Shown here in pieces: positions 1-11,146 of a stretch of 64,000 nt of DNA. The stretch is from Branchinecta lynchi. Lineage: Eukaryota; Arthropoda; Branchiopoda; Anostraca; Branchinectidae. The stretch is taken from assembly GCA_023053575.1 (NCBI GenBank), contig JAKZAP010000017.1, positions 3,231,501 to 3,295,500 of the forward strand, given 5' to 3'. The position numbers and the translations under genes were made by a program. Below the pieces are notes generated by a model. That model searched no databases, was not told the DNA's origin, and saw nothing but the letters and a program-made list of their open reading frames with translations. Each line of letters opens with the position of its first letter. Within the stretch, counting starts at the first letter, position 1.

Positions 1-205
1 GCCGCGTTTGTGTTGAGATTCAGATTGTACGCATTCTAGTAGAATTTTGCGTTGTGAGCACGGCCGTAGACATTCTGGACGTCATACTAGAGCAAATAGT
101 GAAAAACAAAAGAAATCCCTTAACACAATCAAAATAATCAGTGTAGTCAGTCTAATTATACAAAAATAAGTTCGCTTTTCAGTTAAATTTTGAACAGTAA
201 CAGCG
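1..205. repeat. Dispersed repeat family A, right part
   Basis: The sequence begins within a unit containing GTTTGTGTTGAGATTC and ends with CTTTTCAGTTAAATTTTG. Related copies lie at 28430-28788, 60827-61100 (inverted), 62080-63016 (interrupted) and, more loosely, 40122-40260 with its inverted partner 43400-43505. The unit has no open frame. It lies in the intron left of exon 15. Confidence 0.6.
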
Positions 206-241
206 TATTTTGAGGACGTCTATTCTTTTATGTATTCTTAC

Positions 242-769
242 CTTGTTGGTAGGGAGAGACACTGGGCGAAACTGAAACTGGGCTTTCGTCTCCTCGCCCC
301 CCTTCTCCCTCAAATCTCTGAAAAGCATCTCTCCTCTGCTTATAATATCTCGACGGCCCCCTCCGCTCCAAAGTAGACTCCATCTCCGAAATCTCCGACT
401 CCGAAACAGGCTCCCACCTAGCGGCCTTTGCGTGCGTTATTTTTCTCGGCTTAAAATTCGGGATTTTCATCTTCTCAGTGGGGATTTTCGATTTCTCCGT
501 GTCACTCACTTCCGACTCGGAAACGGGTGCTTTGCAGCGACTAGACCGCTTGGAGGGTGGTGACTGTTTGGGGGATTTTCGGAGGGAAAGGGGGGATTCT
601 CGGCGCGGGGATTTTTCGTGGATGACAGGTACGGTGATGTCGCCCTCTCGGTTTTCGGGTTGGATTTTCTCAACCTTTTTCGGCTCGCCTGGTAGGACGA
701 TACCAAATTCGTAGCCGAAATCGTACTTGAAGTAGATAAGGCCGGTGTCTGGGTCGATGTGCTTTGAAC
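242..769 (-). CDS. Exon 15 (last in window): FGY/PGE motif and phospho-motif-rich region
   Basis: This is a 528-nt phase 1-1 exon with acceptor CTTCCTTTCAG and donor GTAAGA. It starts SKHIDPDTGLIYFKYDF, then GYEFGIVLPGEPKKVEKI. A Ser/Pro/Arg-rich part follows (SPRRESPLSLRKSPKQSPP), then two related acidic motifs, APVSESEVSDTEKSK and EPVSESEISEMES, separated by a basic stretch. The end is RYYKQRRDAFQRFEGEG, then SPVSVSPSVSPYQQ. The SESEVSDTE motif may be a diverged relative of the ESDYESD/SDTE modules. The donor is good, so the gene continues left of the window. Confidence 0.9.
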
Positions 770-796
770 CTGAAAGGAAGAAGTTTTGCACATGAC

Positions 797-1788
797 CAAG
801 AACAAATAATCAGATAGAACCTCTGTATTACGACGACTGTATTTGTATGTGAAGAAGCACTCTCAACCTGGTGTTATGGCGAGGGGTGTAGTAGGCCGGA
901 CATAGACGGTACATGTCCTTAGATACAGTCATGGGAGTCAGGATAGCCTAGGGCGTCTGGTGGCCTACTACACGTGCAGAATTCACGGGTTCATTATGGA
1001 TTCCCCGTCCGATTCATACTAAGGTTTGCATACCGAACCACAATAGGTTATAAACCACCCATAATACACTAGGCCCTACATGCCAGCCTACTCTAAGGAG
1101 CTTTAAACAAGACTCATAACAATGACCTAAGGTCCGTAAATAAACAAAAGGTTTTATTGTCTGGTATGAACTGTACTTACAAAATAAACAACCTTTAGGA
1201 AAAAGGGTTGTTCCCGGTCGAGGCCCGGAAAAGAAGTATAGAAGAAGGTGACTCATGTTCGCCGGATGAGGCATGAACATGAGTTAATAGATATAATAAA
1301 GAGTCACGGAACTATACGAGATTAAACATACTGAACGGAAAGGGAATAGCGCTGCCTAACGGCGGCACAAGTGAACAGTGTGGGGTGCAGATGGCACCAC
1401 CGTAACATCTACCTTTGGTACCCTAAAGCGACTATAAATACCCCGACAAAAGTGAGCGGGCCTACAGGTATTTACTGTAGCCTTTTTACCCGTCTACTCT
1501 ACTTCCCTCTTCGCTGCTCATCACAGAGAAAGAAAATGCAGGAGGCGTACTCCGCGCGCTGACCTGCTGTTGAGCGCGTCAGGAGAACCAATAAGCTTTG
1601 TCTTCTACTTTTCCTCAAGCCGGCTTCACAGCGATATAGCTAACTGTAGAGGTAATGAAACGTGATGTGGCACGAAGCTACTAACCTCCACTAGTTCGCA
1701 GCGGAAAAGGTGCAGGGAAATACTCGACTCCGCATAGTCATAGTACCTTGTTGGGGAGACGGAGGTTCTATCTGATTATTTGTTCTTG
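797..1788. mobile_element. Family E transposon-like element with 27-bp inverted ends
   Basis: The ends are exact inverted repeats of 27 bases (797-823 and 1762-1788), containing GAACAAATAATCAGATAGAA and its complement. The right half (about 1440-1790) matches copies at 5056-5381 and 57352-57760. The left half is unrelated, so it may be an insertion or alternative interior. There is no transposase frame, so it is non-autonomous. It fills half of the intron between exons 14 and 15. Confidence 0.8.
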
Positions 1789-2276
1789 ATGAAGTAGTCT
1801 GTTGTTGCTCTATCGTCGTCCTCGCCGTCTGGTGAGCCTACATCTATCCTTAAAGGAAACCTCGTACCACATAGTTTTTCTGCCTAGAGGTTCTGAAATA
1901 TCTGACCACTTTACAACTAAGCAGCTTACAGGAAGTTACACACGGCTTCGGCTGTGTTTAGCCCCTCTCCATGTTGCTTGCGCTGGATCACAATCTTGGC
2001 AAGTTTCGCATATCCGGTCTCCGGACGGATAAGCTCCTCGGAAACAATGATCGGGCGCGTGATACGTTACGTAAAGAAAACAGATGCAGTAAGCGCGATA
2101 ATCAGTGTATTGCTTATAGAGGAGAGTGGATACACTTTTGAAGTGAAGAATCTCGGGAATGAAAACGGATGGAAATACTACTGACTGAAGCAGAAGTAAT
2201 TACTATCATAAATACGACGTGTCCTTTAAAGCACCCCATGCACTGTTTAACGTTCATGTTGCAATATTTAAGCTGT
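1789..2276. other. Intronic stretch with no assigned feature
   Basis: This is intron sequence between a family E element and a family C element. Short open frames are present, but none has splice support or recognisable similarity. I see no clear repeat. Confidence 0.4.
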
Positions 2277-2672
2277 AGTTGTGTTTTTGCTGATACCATG
2301 GTATCTGTTACCACGGTAACTGGATCTGCAATTAGTCGTTTTTGCAGTTATCCTGGTATCTGATACACTGTGCTCTGCAAAAACGACTATTGCCGAAATT
2401 GGACTTTTCGAAGTCATCCCGAAAGAAAAACAGATATCCAATTACATCACTAAGTGCTAAACTTCTTTCTCATCAACCTGACACAAATTTGATACCGCGC
2501 CCAGTTACCACGGTCGGACCGTAGTATTTGAATATCTGATACCACGAGAACTGGCCAGATACCACGATAACTGCAAAAACGCCTTTTGACCGTGGTATCA
2601 GATACCACGATAACTGCAAAAACGACTTTAGACCGTGGCATCAGATACCATAGTATCTGCAAAAACGCAACT
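2277..2672. mobile_element. Family C palindromic MITE
   Basis: The ends are imperfect inverted repeats (AGTTGTGTTTTTGC at left, GCAAAAACGCAACT at right). The interior repeats GTGGTATCAGATACCACG and CAGTTACCACGG many times in both orientations, so nearly the whole unit can fold. It ends 24 bases from exon 14. Other copies are at 9161-9430, 35751-35905, 37610-37712, 47278-47798 and 52153-52288. Confidence 0.75.
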
Positions 2673-2696
2673 TATGATTACTACAGTTAGACTTAC

Positions 2697-2945
2697 CAAA
2701 CTCGGACACTCTTGACTCCTCCTTATACGCATGCGGCTCATTGGAATCCTCAGTTGCAGCGTCCGAAGAAGCTTCTAGGATTTGTACGGTCGGAACATCT
2801 TGAAACTGAACTTGTCTGGGGGAGTGTTGGGGGGCGGTGGGAGAAGGCGGGGCCAAACGGAGGTCATTGGCGATTTGATTGGAGAATCCGTGCATCTGGT
2901 TGCGGAAGGAATTGGACATGTTGCTTAGTTGCGAGGCAACCATCC
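2697..2945 (-). CDS. Exon 14: low-complexity linker exon
   Basis: This is a 249-nt phase 1-1 exon with acceptor ACTCTTCTATCAG and donor GTAAGT. The peptide begins MVASQLSNMSNSFRNQMHGF after a split Arg codon, then SNQIANDLRLAPPSPTAP, VQFQDVPTVQILEASSD, and EESRVSEF. It is rich in Ser, Asn, Gln and Pro, and I recognise no domain. The ATG near its start is internal because the acceptor and phase fit exon 13. It is probably a disordered linker between the PGE-type exons 13 and 15. Confidence 0.85.
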
Positions 2946-3009
2946 CTGATAGAAGAGTTCATATTAGCGGATATTAAACGTAGGTTTCTAGTATTAAAGT
3001 AAACGGTTT

Positions 3010-3365
3010 GTTAAATGACCACTCGTACTATTTACTCTTCCAACTTACAGTATTTTAAAATATCTCAACACTTTTAAATTTAGGCTGTGCTGTCAACAAA
3101 TAACCCACGGTTTTGGCTGCTTTAAGCCTCTTCCGAGACCCGTTGACTTATAGCGAAAACAGGGAAATAATTTAGATAACTGTTTTTTCTGATACAAAAA
3201 CTTCTCACAGACAACCGTCGCCAGCGTGATACACATCGAAGGTAGTTAAAATCGGCAAGTAAGAAAATCAACGTGGTTTTGTTAGAGGTGTTAGAATGTA
3301 CCGTACGAAATTGGGGTCTCCGGGGTTAGAAGTATATGGAGTGATTGTGGAAATAGGTTGGGTTA
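3010..3365 (+). repeat. Family I repeat, direct copy
   Basis: An inverted, diverged copy lies at 23205-23545. Shared blocks include the AAATTGGGGTCTCCGG region, a GGGAAA..GTTGACTT block, and the AACCCACGGTTTTGGC region. Both copies lie beside a family B element in the same relative order, which suggests a composite repeat. No coding frame is seen. Confidence 0.65.
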
Positions 3366-3732
3366 GTATTATAGGTAAGACAGGTCCTTTAAGGCAGAAA
3401 ATGATATCATTCTTCATAATCTCTGGAAGGAGTACATTGGTCCTTCATACCCAGAACTGATGCCCCGACGGCGAATATTCCGTAATATCCTTGCATGAAT
3501 GGTTGTTGAATGCCTTAGACGTGTTGCATAATCAATCAACCAATTTTACTTTAACCCTAACAGAACTAGGATGTCACGGGTGGAAATTGGAGAAACAACA
3601 CTCACGTATAATAGAAATAAAACGCAAACTAACATTAAGTACGAAACGAACATAAAATCAAGTATAGTTAAGATGTGAAATACGGAAAGAATGATTTTAG
3701 CTATCTAATTACCGGGCAACCATGCAGTAGAT

Positions 3733-4874
3733 AACAAGACCAAAGGTGTCGATGGGATCCCAAAAATCTAAGATTTTCCAGACAATTCGGTCTTGTCTTC
3801 GCCAGGCTAACCATCAGAGAAAACTGAGTTCAGATATACTATCTACCTATCTATACCTCTATAAGCCATATCTATTTTGACGATATTGACCGAAACTTCC
3901 TGCTTTACTACTGCCAAATTTGCGGTTTCGCCCGAATTCCGAGCGAACTAGTAGTCCAGCAAAAAAAGAAAAATTCCGAAACGAAGCCGGCGTATCTCCT
4001 TATCCCAATAAAGAAATCTAATCAACTTTAAATAAAATTTTGACTTAAAAAAAATGCGGGTACAACCGGATTCCGGACTAATTATATGTCTGGGTAAAAA
4101 ATGATCATTATATACAGACTCAGCGTCTCTTCTTATCCCTAAATATATCATCTAATCAACTTCAGATAAAGCTTTTACTTTTAACATATTTTCTGGTTTT
4201 GGCCGGATTACGGGCGAACTAGTTGTCCGGCGAGAAAATGGTTTTCACCATCGGGTTCAGCATGTCTTCTTACCCATAAATCAAACATTTAATCAACTTC
4301 AAATGAAACTGTTACTTTTAACCAACTTTCCGGTTTTGGCCGGATTCCGGACGAACTGCTTGTCCGGCGACAAAATGATTTTCACCATCGTGCTCAGCAT
4401 GTCTTCTTACCCCTAAATCCAACATTTAATCAACTTCAAATGAAACTTTTACTTTTAACCAACTTTCCTGTTTTTGCCATAAATCAAACATTTAATCAAC
4501 TTAAATGAAACTTTTACTTTTAACAAACTTTCCGGTTTTTGCCGGATTCCGGACGAACTACTTGTCCGGCGAGAAAATGATTGTCACCATCGTGCTCAGC
4601 ATGTTTTCTTACCTCATAATCGACTATCACATTAGCTGTTTAAAAATATTTTGTTTGTCCCTTAAATTGAACCCCCTCCCCCACCCCCAAATATAGGGCT
4701 ACAGAGCCCATCTACGAACTCGACCTTACCCTTGACCCAAACAATCCTCATACCAAGTTTCATCAAAATATCTCATTCCCTTCGAGAGTTATCGTGCTTA
4801 CAGACGGACAGACGGACGAACAACTTTTGCGATGTCATAGGTATCCCTCCACTTGCGTTTTGGGATCCCAAAAA
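3733..4874 (+). repeat. Family B repeat, copy 1 (GGGATCCC ends)
   Basis: It starts AACAAGACCAAAGG, then GATGGGATCCCAAAA, and ends TTTTGGGATCCCAAAA. Inside are tandem, diverged units of about 110-130 bases, each with CCGGTTTTGGCCGGATTCCG and CAGCATGTCTTCTTACC. Near the right end are CAGACGGACGGA repeats and TATCCCTCCACTTACG. Short open frames in it come from the tandem units and are not credible genes. Confidence 0.8.
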
Positions 4875-5055
4875 GCGAATATTACAAAAACGGTAATAAT
4901 CTAATTACCGGTAATTAAAACAGACTCTCTGTTCCTCAACAACCACAAGGGTGCATATAATTGTTGAATTTGCTTGTGAAAGTCCTTGGATGTGTTCCTA
5001 AGTAGCACACCAAAAGATGTTCTAATCATAAATGTGTCCGAAAATTGCGCCTCTA

Positions 5056-5381
5056 CCATTCAGCTGATGTTCATACCCGTTAACTCATCTTTTGTCTTCG
5101 CCGTTGCTCATCGCAGAGCAAAAAATGCAGAAGGCATACTCCGCGCGCAGACCCGCTCTGGAGAGCGTCCGTAGACCCAACCAGCTTTGACTTCTACTTT
5201 CCCTCAAAGCGGCTTCACAGCGATTTAACTACTTGTAGAGGTAACCAAGCACGATGTGGCACGAAGCTAGTAACAGCTCCGCTCTTTCGTAGCAGACACG
5301 GTATGGGAAAATACTCGACTCCACATCGTCATAGTACAGAGATAGGGAGACGGAGGTTCTATCTGATTATTTGTTCTTAGT
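5056..5381 (+). mobile_element. Family E element, 5'-truncated copy
   Basis: It matches the right part of the elements at 797-1788 and 57352-57760, including the inverted end GGTTCTATCTGATTATTTG. The left end is missing. Its terminus lies 10 bases from the exon 13 donor, inside the intron. Confidence 0.75.
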
Positions 5382-5390
5382 TATACTCAC

Positions 5391-5582
5391 TCGAAGCGGT
5401 GGTAGCCGGCTTCTCTGCATATCCGAACTCTGGAGTTTCTCCTGGCGTGAGACAGACCTCTGGGGGCGGAGGAGGCACCCTGAAAACTGGTCTGGAGCTT
5501 CCCTCTGAATGGGGTAGCTGATATCTCAAAGACAGCGTAGATGGTGGTGTGAGCGCGGTAGATTGATCACGAACAAGTCTCT
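5391..5582 (-). CDS. Exon 13: Pro-rich exon with PGE..FGY motif
   Basis: This is a 192-nt phase 1-1 exon with acceptor TTTTTCTTTGCAG and donor GTGAGT. It has no internal Met, so it does not show as an ATG-started frame. Its peptide runs RLVRDQSTALTPPSTL, then LRYQLPHSEGSS, VFRVPPPPPEVCLTPG, then ETPEFGYAEKPATTAS. The PGE..P.FGY block resembles FGYEFGIVLPGE in exon 15. The frame joins exon 12 through a Glu codon and exon 14 through an Arg codon. The inverted end of a transposon-like repeat stops about 10 bases inside the intron from the donor, so the repeat nearly touches the splice signal. Confidence 0.83.
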
Positions 5583-6011
5583 CTGCAAAGAAAAATGAAT
5601 TGTATATATTGATTATATTTTGTTAAAGTTGATAGTCCTATGTTTTCATGTTGTGAAAAGATATTCGGGAATAAATACGATGATTGATTGATTCAAGTTT
5701 CGTCGGCAACAGATGAGGTCACGATATTTTAGATACTGGAATGGTTAATCATGAATGTAAAGGGGATGAAATACGTGAGCCCGCGACAGGTATAATAATT
5801 GTAATCATAGTCAATAAAAATAAAATGTAGACAATTCTAATGCTTTTCGATGCTAATTAAAACTGAGAAAAACTTCGGGTTTAAAAAAGAAAGAAAGAAA
5901 GTGACAGGATCAGACGTGAAAATCAAATTAAGGTGGCATTCAGATTGGCGCCAGTGCCTTTCAAACTGACTCAATTTCCTACCAGTCAATCTGGTCGGGA
6001 CCCTAATACGC

Positions 6012-6181
6012 CTACAGTGTAAAATTTTTTTTTTTGCAGGATTTACTACTGGGATTAATCTTGTCTTTCTTGAGATGAGATTATCTCTAATTCGAATTAA
6101 TCTATGCAAGTAGAGATCAGATTAATCCCAAAACTACAGTTAACTTTAATCCTTACTCGGAGAAACTTTTTACAGTGTACC
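6012..6181. mobile_element. Family J small MITE
   Basis: The ends are imperfect inverted repeats of TACAGTGTAAAA / TTTTTACAGTGTAC type. The interior carries ACAGTTAACTTTAATC. It matches the better-preserved copy at 48227-48389. Confidence 0.55.
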
Positions 6182-6468
6182 AAGATTAACTGTCCGCTAT
6201 GACATGTCTGGGGCTGCCTACTGGACCCAGTGTTCGTGCTACTCGTCAGTTGTTAAAAAGTTTTTCGCTGAAAAAAACTCGTAAAGTTTATGGCCTTCTT
6301 ATTGCAATAAATTAAAAGTTTTGTAGAATTATTCTAGGTAAAGTGTATAATGCGTTCGTTATTCCCCACTTCCTTGCATTAGCACCGTTTTGGTGTATTT
6401 TTTAAAGCATTATGCAAGTGTTTTTATAAGTTAGCAAAATATCTGTTGAAACTTCCGCCTTGGTCAAG

Positions 6469-6565
6469 TAACAGCAGCATATCAAGGAAGTATGATATGC
6501 TGCTGTTATCATACTTCCGGTGTCGTACCGGAAGTGTCGTACACTTCCGGTACGACACCGGAAGT
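6469..6565. repeat. Two consecutive perfect hairpins
   Basis: Hairpin 1 has a 16-bp perfect stem (6469-6484 with 6493-6508, stem TAACAGCAGCATATCA) and an 8-base loop. Hairpin 2 has a 24-bp perfect stem (6513-6536 with 6542-6565) and a 5-base loop. Each arm of hairpin 2 is itself near-palindromic, with ACTTCCGG at one end and its complement at the other. Confidence 0.9.
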
Positions 6566-6616
6566 GTCGTGACACACTTAGATAGGAGGGATGGGGATGG
6601 AACTTGTGGAGAGAAT

Positions 6617-6805
6617 CCCGATGAAAAATTTGCAGCCTGCGTAGTTGTATGAATCTGGTGATATGTAATAGTAAGGAGTACCATCATTCAATGCGCCTCA
6701 GACTGGTAGCCCTGAAGTAGAAGCATGTAGTAGCTTCAGTTAGTACTCCGTGCTACTTTTTCGTACAACTTCATGCTACTATTCTGCGATAAATTTGTCA
6801 TCGGG
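6617..6805. mobile_element. Family H small MITE
   Basis: The ends are CCCGATGAAAAATTTG and, inverted, AAATTTGTCATCGGG. The interior contains many TAGTA/TACTA words and CCTCAGACTGG. Related units are at 20071-20290 (one end only) and 62499-62800. Confidence 0.65.
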
Positions 6806-7940
6806 ACAAGCGTAAGCTCTAGATAGATCGTTCAAAGATAGAAAGATAGATAGAAAGTTTATTATAAAATTGACTGTCGTGGTTATAAACCAAATTTGCG
6901 ATTAATGTCAAACATAAAGAAAAAATTACAATATCTGTATATAATTTCAGTACGCTTAAAACAACTCACGCTTTGTTAAAATACTTCACGAAGTCGGGAA
7001 TAAAACTATGTGCATATCTGGCGTGTTTTGTGGGTACGGGACAAAGCTTGGGAACCCTAGAACTTACCAATCGTACTGGTCGACTTCTAACATTTCGATA
7101 CGGGGGAGGGAGGATTTGGTAGTGGAGAGGATGAGATACCGTGGCTGAACCGAAATCAGCGCTTAGCTCCTTCTGCGCTCCTGCAGTGTTTTCGTAGAAC
7201 CGGACTAGATCCGGTCACTGTGGGAGGGGGATCTCGGAATATGGTTAAGCTTACGTGCACACACGTCACACGGTCCTATCAGGTTTCGCGTGCAGAAACT
7301 GTCCGTCACTATGGGGAATCTGCATTCGAACCGTCGAAATTTCAAAGTAAATTAGAAAATTCGAAAAAGAAAAAGAAAAACCGGACTGTGGATGCAGGTG
7401 CTTCTTCTTGATATGCTTAATTAATTAATAATTTTATTACCCATCATAATGTATAAATACACAAAAAATGGAGTAGGAAAAAAAGAAAAAGCTACACAAC
7501 ACATAACACTACGTAATCAACAACACATTATCAACTATTTCAGGAGTCTATACATATCACTTGTCGGATCAAGATCTTCCCTATACCGCAGTAAACGTTT
7601 CTGCACCGCAATTACGGGCTGGGCTACTCCATACTTCCTTGATATGCTGCTGTTACTTGACCAAGGCGGAAGTTTCAACAGACATAGTTGTCGTATCGGT
7701 CCCAGGCCGGCTTTTGTCAACTATCAAGGTTCTTCCAGAACAAAACCAGAGGACTCGACGGGATCCCAAATATCGAATATTCAAGATATATCGAATATTC
7801 AAGATATGTTAATAAATCAAGTGAATAAAAAGATTTATCTATCTATCTGTGTTCCATCCCTCCTATCTAAGTGTGTCACGACATTTAAGGTGCTCCTCCC
7901 ATAGTTGTCGATTCGGGCCTTGGCCGGCTTTTGTCAATTA
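6806..7940. other. Intronic stretch with repeat fragments
   Basis: There is a short GATA-rich tract near 6830-6850. Positions 7640-7680 are an inverted partner of 6445-6490 (CTTGACCAAGGCGGAAGTTT). I find no spliceable exon. Open frames at 7449-7904 have no support. Confidence 0.4.
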
Positions 7941-7942
7941 CC

Positions 7943-8670
7943 AAGGTTCTTCCAGAACAAGACCAGAGGTTTCGATGGGATCCTAGATATCGATTTTCAT
8001 TTGACTACTTGATCAAGAAAAGCTTCTTCAAACCCCTTTAACATTTTGCTATAGCCTATGACCAAGTTCAGATATGGATTCAGCATACATCTCCAACATC
8101 TCATCTCTAATCGACTTCAGACCAAATTGACCAAATTCCTCCTTTTAGTGTACTCTCGGCGAACTGCATTAGCGCAAAAGACCTGGTGACATTGTGAGGC
8201 GAACCTTTCGATCCAAATTTCCGGGTTTTGGAAATTCTGCCAGCTTATCGCTCAAGGAAATGAAGTTCAAACCCGGATTCAGCATGTCTCCTCACCCCGA
8301 TACCGAATCTCTAATCCATTTTTAGTATGTTTGAAAGCTGCAACAACATGTCTTTTCACCCTATACCGACTTTATCATTGGGTTTTAATACTTCATGCTA
8401 AATTTCCAGTTGTGGCTAGATTCCAGGAGAACTACTTGTCCGACAAGGCAATAATTTTCATATTTGAATTCAGCATGTCTCTTTACCCCTAAATACAACC
8501 TCTATTCAACTTCAGATTAAACTTTTACTTTTACGAAATTTTCCGGTTTTGCCGGATTCCGGGTGAACTACTTTTGTGGCGAATTTTCATATCCGGATTC
8601 AGCATGTCTCCTTTCCAAAAAATATTTGTTCCACCCCCTAATTTGAAACCCCGTCCCCACCCCAAATGTA
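7943..8670 (+). repeat. Family B repeat, diverged copy
   Basis: It starts with an AACAAGACCAGAGG block followed by GATGGGATCC. Degraded tandem units carry CCGGTTTTGCCGGATTCC and CAGCATGTCTC. The GGGATCCC right end is missing. It is the most diverged copy in the window. Confidence 0.55.
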
Positions 8671-8790
8671 TATATAGCAGGCACTCTAAGGGAATTTAGA
8701 AATCGGTAGAAAAGGAAGGATTCCGCAGTTGGGAAAGCAGTTCAGTTCTGAGCCAGTTCAGTTCTCAGTTCAGTTGAGTTCAGCCGAGTG
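8669..8790 (+). promoter_or_regulatory. Possible LTR-like promoter block
   Basis: A TATATATAG box at 8669-8677 is followed about 70 bases later by repeated CAGTTCAGTT words (8739-8783). That layout resembles the U3/R part of an LTR retrotransposon with a TATA box and initiator. I could not define both LTR ends, so this is inference only. Confidence 0.2.
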
Positions 8791-9160
8791 CTGAGCAAAT
8801 TAAGTGACAAGTGCTTAGAAACCTTTCTTCAATTTAAGTACGAACCTTGAAAAACACGATTTGGATATTGACCTACGAACTGAGTATCGCCTTCGAAAAG
8901 AATCGGTGCACTAACATCTCCAAACCACTAGCCACTACCATGTTGGCCCACTACCATAGCACCTACTTTTTTATTATCATACTATCCAATTATTCCCGTG
9001 TTTAACCTAGCTTTCTTTAGGGAACCCTTTTACAGCTAGATGGTCTTCGGCTAGTTTTACAGAACCTCACCACTCTTTCACGTCGACTGTCGAGTGCCTG
9101 GACGAGATCTCAAACCCGTCCTAGCTCTAAATCCAATGACATAACCACTCAGCTATAAAC

Positions 9161-9430
9161 AGTTGCGTTTTGCAGATGCCATCATATCTGTGACCGCGGT
9201 AGCTGGATCTGTAATTAGTCATTTTTGCAGTTACCCTGGTGTCTAATACCACGGTCTAAAGTTATTTTAGCAGTTACCGTGGTATTTGAATATCAGATAC
9301 CACGGTTCCTTGCTAGACACAACGGTTACCACAAAAACGCCTTTTCACCATGGTATCAGATACCACGGTAACTGCGATAACACTTTCAGACCGTGGTATC
9401 AGATACCACAGTATCTGCAAAAGCACAACT
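9161..9430. mobile_element. Family C palindromic MITE
   Basis: It runs from AGTTGCGTTTTGCAG to the inverted end CTGCAAAAGCACAACT. GGTATCAGATACCACGG occurs twice in the right half, with complementary words in the left half. It has no frame. Confidence 0.75.
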
Positions 9431-9735
9431 AATGACTATACACCTCAGCTGAGGTCCGTTTAGCATCGTCACCTAAGTTATTTTCTTTTTTTTTAACATT
9501 CGTTGCGCATTTACCGATCGCTGTTATTATGGCCAGCTATCAGTACCGGTTTGCGAATTATGTTTACAAGCAGGTCAGTGGTACACCAAGTACAGCACCG
9601 GCCTATAAAGCGAAAGGTTTTGAGTACAAATCCTGCACTTTTGTCTTTCAGATAACATTTTATAAATGAAAAAAAAAAAAACAATCTCTACTCCATTTAA
9701 ACTGTATTTTTCCTTTATCGATCTTACCACTAATT

Positions 9736-10126
9736 CTTTTAGATTAGATTAGATTTTTTAGATTAGATTAGATTAGATTTTTTAGATTAGATTAAATTTT
9801 ATTTTACACATGCATACAAAATATTTTACAGCACCTGCTAAGAAAGCCCCAGAGGGTTTGTTGGCCGCAGGTGGCAGTCTTCTCTATTCTACATAATGCG
9901 GTAACACTATTTTTACATTATTCTAAATGCCATTCATACACGGTTCACACATATACAACAAACATTCTGCTTACAAAAAACACTCACGCATCAATTACTA
10001 TTCTTTTGCAAGGAAAAATCTCTTCGCTGTAGCCTTGGAGGATGCCAGATGAGTCGAATTTCTAATTTCAACTGGAATTATATCCCATACAGAGGGGGCA
10101 AAATTTCTAATCACGAAAGAAGCTCT
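9736..10126 (-). mobile_element. LINE 3' end with (AATCT)n tail
   Basis: The minus-strand coding end at 9998-10126 reads RASFVIRNFAPSVWDIIPVE and then IRNSTHLASSKATAKRFF before the stop. This is the usual last segment of CR1/L2-like reverse-transcriptase ORFs (F..R.FAPS.WD.IP..IR). Its 3' end at 9736-9800 is an AATCT-type simple repeat, seen on the plus strand as TTAGATTAGATTAG. The rest of the element is missing. Confidence 0.7.
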
Positions 10127-10266
10127 GAACACAACCCATTCTAAATAGTTTTGGTGCATTTTGATTATAATTCTTATTTTCATATTATAACTATTATAAA
10201 TTATTTTGTCTTCCAGTCCCCCAATTCCCACCCACAAAATCACAATCTATCAAGTTAATTAAGTAC

Positions 10267-10575
10267 CTTGCTCCAGCAATTCCCTCAAGTTTTTAATGTC
10301 CTGCTCGGTAATCTTCGGCCTCGGGGGTCCCTCGAATTCCGGCGGCACGTCGAACGATGAAGGTGGCGTCGCTGAGCGCCGCATACGGTCGATCTTCTCT
10401 CTAACTTCGGAAGAGACAGGTGCTGGAGGACGGACTTTCCGGTAGAGTGGTTCCTCCGTGTCCGATCCGGCTGGGATCCATTTTGACCGGAAACGGACGT
10501 TTTCAAAGTCGCTTTCATAGTCACTTTCGCGTGATTCGCCTTTTACGAATTTCTTCGGCTTTGGGATGACAGTGC
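10267..10575 (-). CDS. Exon 12: core of third ESDYESD module
   Basis: This is a 309-nt phase 1-1 exon with acceptor CATTCTATTTCAG and donor GTACTT. It encodes TVIPKPKKFVKGESRESDY with ESDYESD at 10508-10528, SKWIPAGSDTEEPLYRKV, and ATPPSSFDVPPEFEGPPRP, matching modules 1 and 2 block by block. It ends in a short helix, ITEQDIKNLRELLEQ, absent from the other two modules. The longest ATG-started frame here (10285-10524) is in another frame; the true frame was found from splice phase and similarity to modules 1 and 2. Confidence 0.92.
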
Positions 10576-10879
10576 CTGAAATAGAATGTCACTATTAGAA
10601 GTTTGATAGCACTGACATTCTTGCAAGGTATGGTAGCATTTTATTAGAATGGAAATAGGCAGGGGCGTCGCTATGGGAGGGGGGGGGGGGTGCTAACCCC
10701 TTCGAAGAAAGAAAAAAGCTAAACTGGGCGCTCGCAGAGCGCTCTCTCAAAATAAATGAACTAAGCTGGGCGCTCGCAGAGCGCCCGACCATACAAATTT
10801 AGTTAAACGGGCGCTCTCCCAGAAACCCCAAATAGGGTCTGGCAGTGCGTCCGATAAAGTCAGTGAGGGCACCAAGAAA

Positions 10880-11146
10880 CTGAGAGCGTGTTCCACCCTT
10901 CTAACAATAGTTACTATTTCCGTTCCATCCTCACGAAAAGTTACTACGCTGACCGTCCCAGCCTTGTCGGAACAGTAACTAATAGTTACTATTTGCTTAC
11001 CATGATCGGGAGCGTAGTAACTACGCATCTCTGTAACGTGATTGGTCGGATTCGCCCCTGGCGTGAGATCGTGCTGGAAAAAAATCCAGAATTCGTGACG
11101 TCATGCGTAGTAACTGCGGTAAGTAGGATGGAACACGCTCTGAGTT
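10880..11146. mobile_element. Small inverted-repeat element
   Basis: The left end AGAGCGTGTTCCACCC and right end GGATGGAACACGCTCT are inverted. The interior has several TAGTTACTA and GTAGTAACT words that can pair. It has no coding frame. Confidence 0.6.

Noticed and set aside
4505..4696. Short repeated open frames within family B units
   Set aside because: They recur only because the DNA units repeat, vary in frame between copies, and resemble no protein.
9736..9800. TTAGATTAGATTAG tract as interstitial telomere repeat
   Set aside because: The unit is not TTAGG or TTAGGG, and it directly follows a LINE 3' end on the minus strand, so it is a LINE tail.
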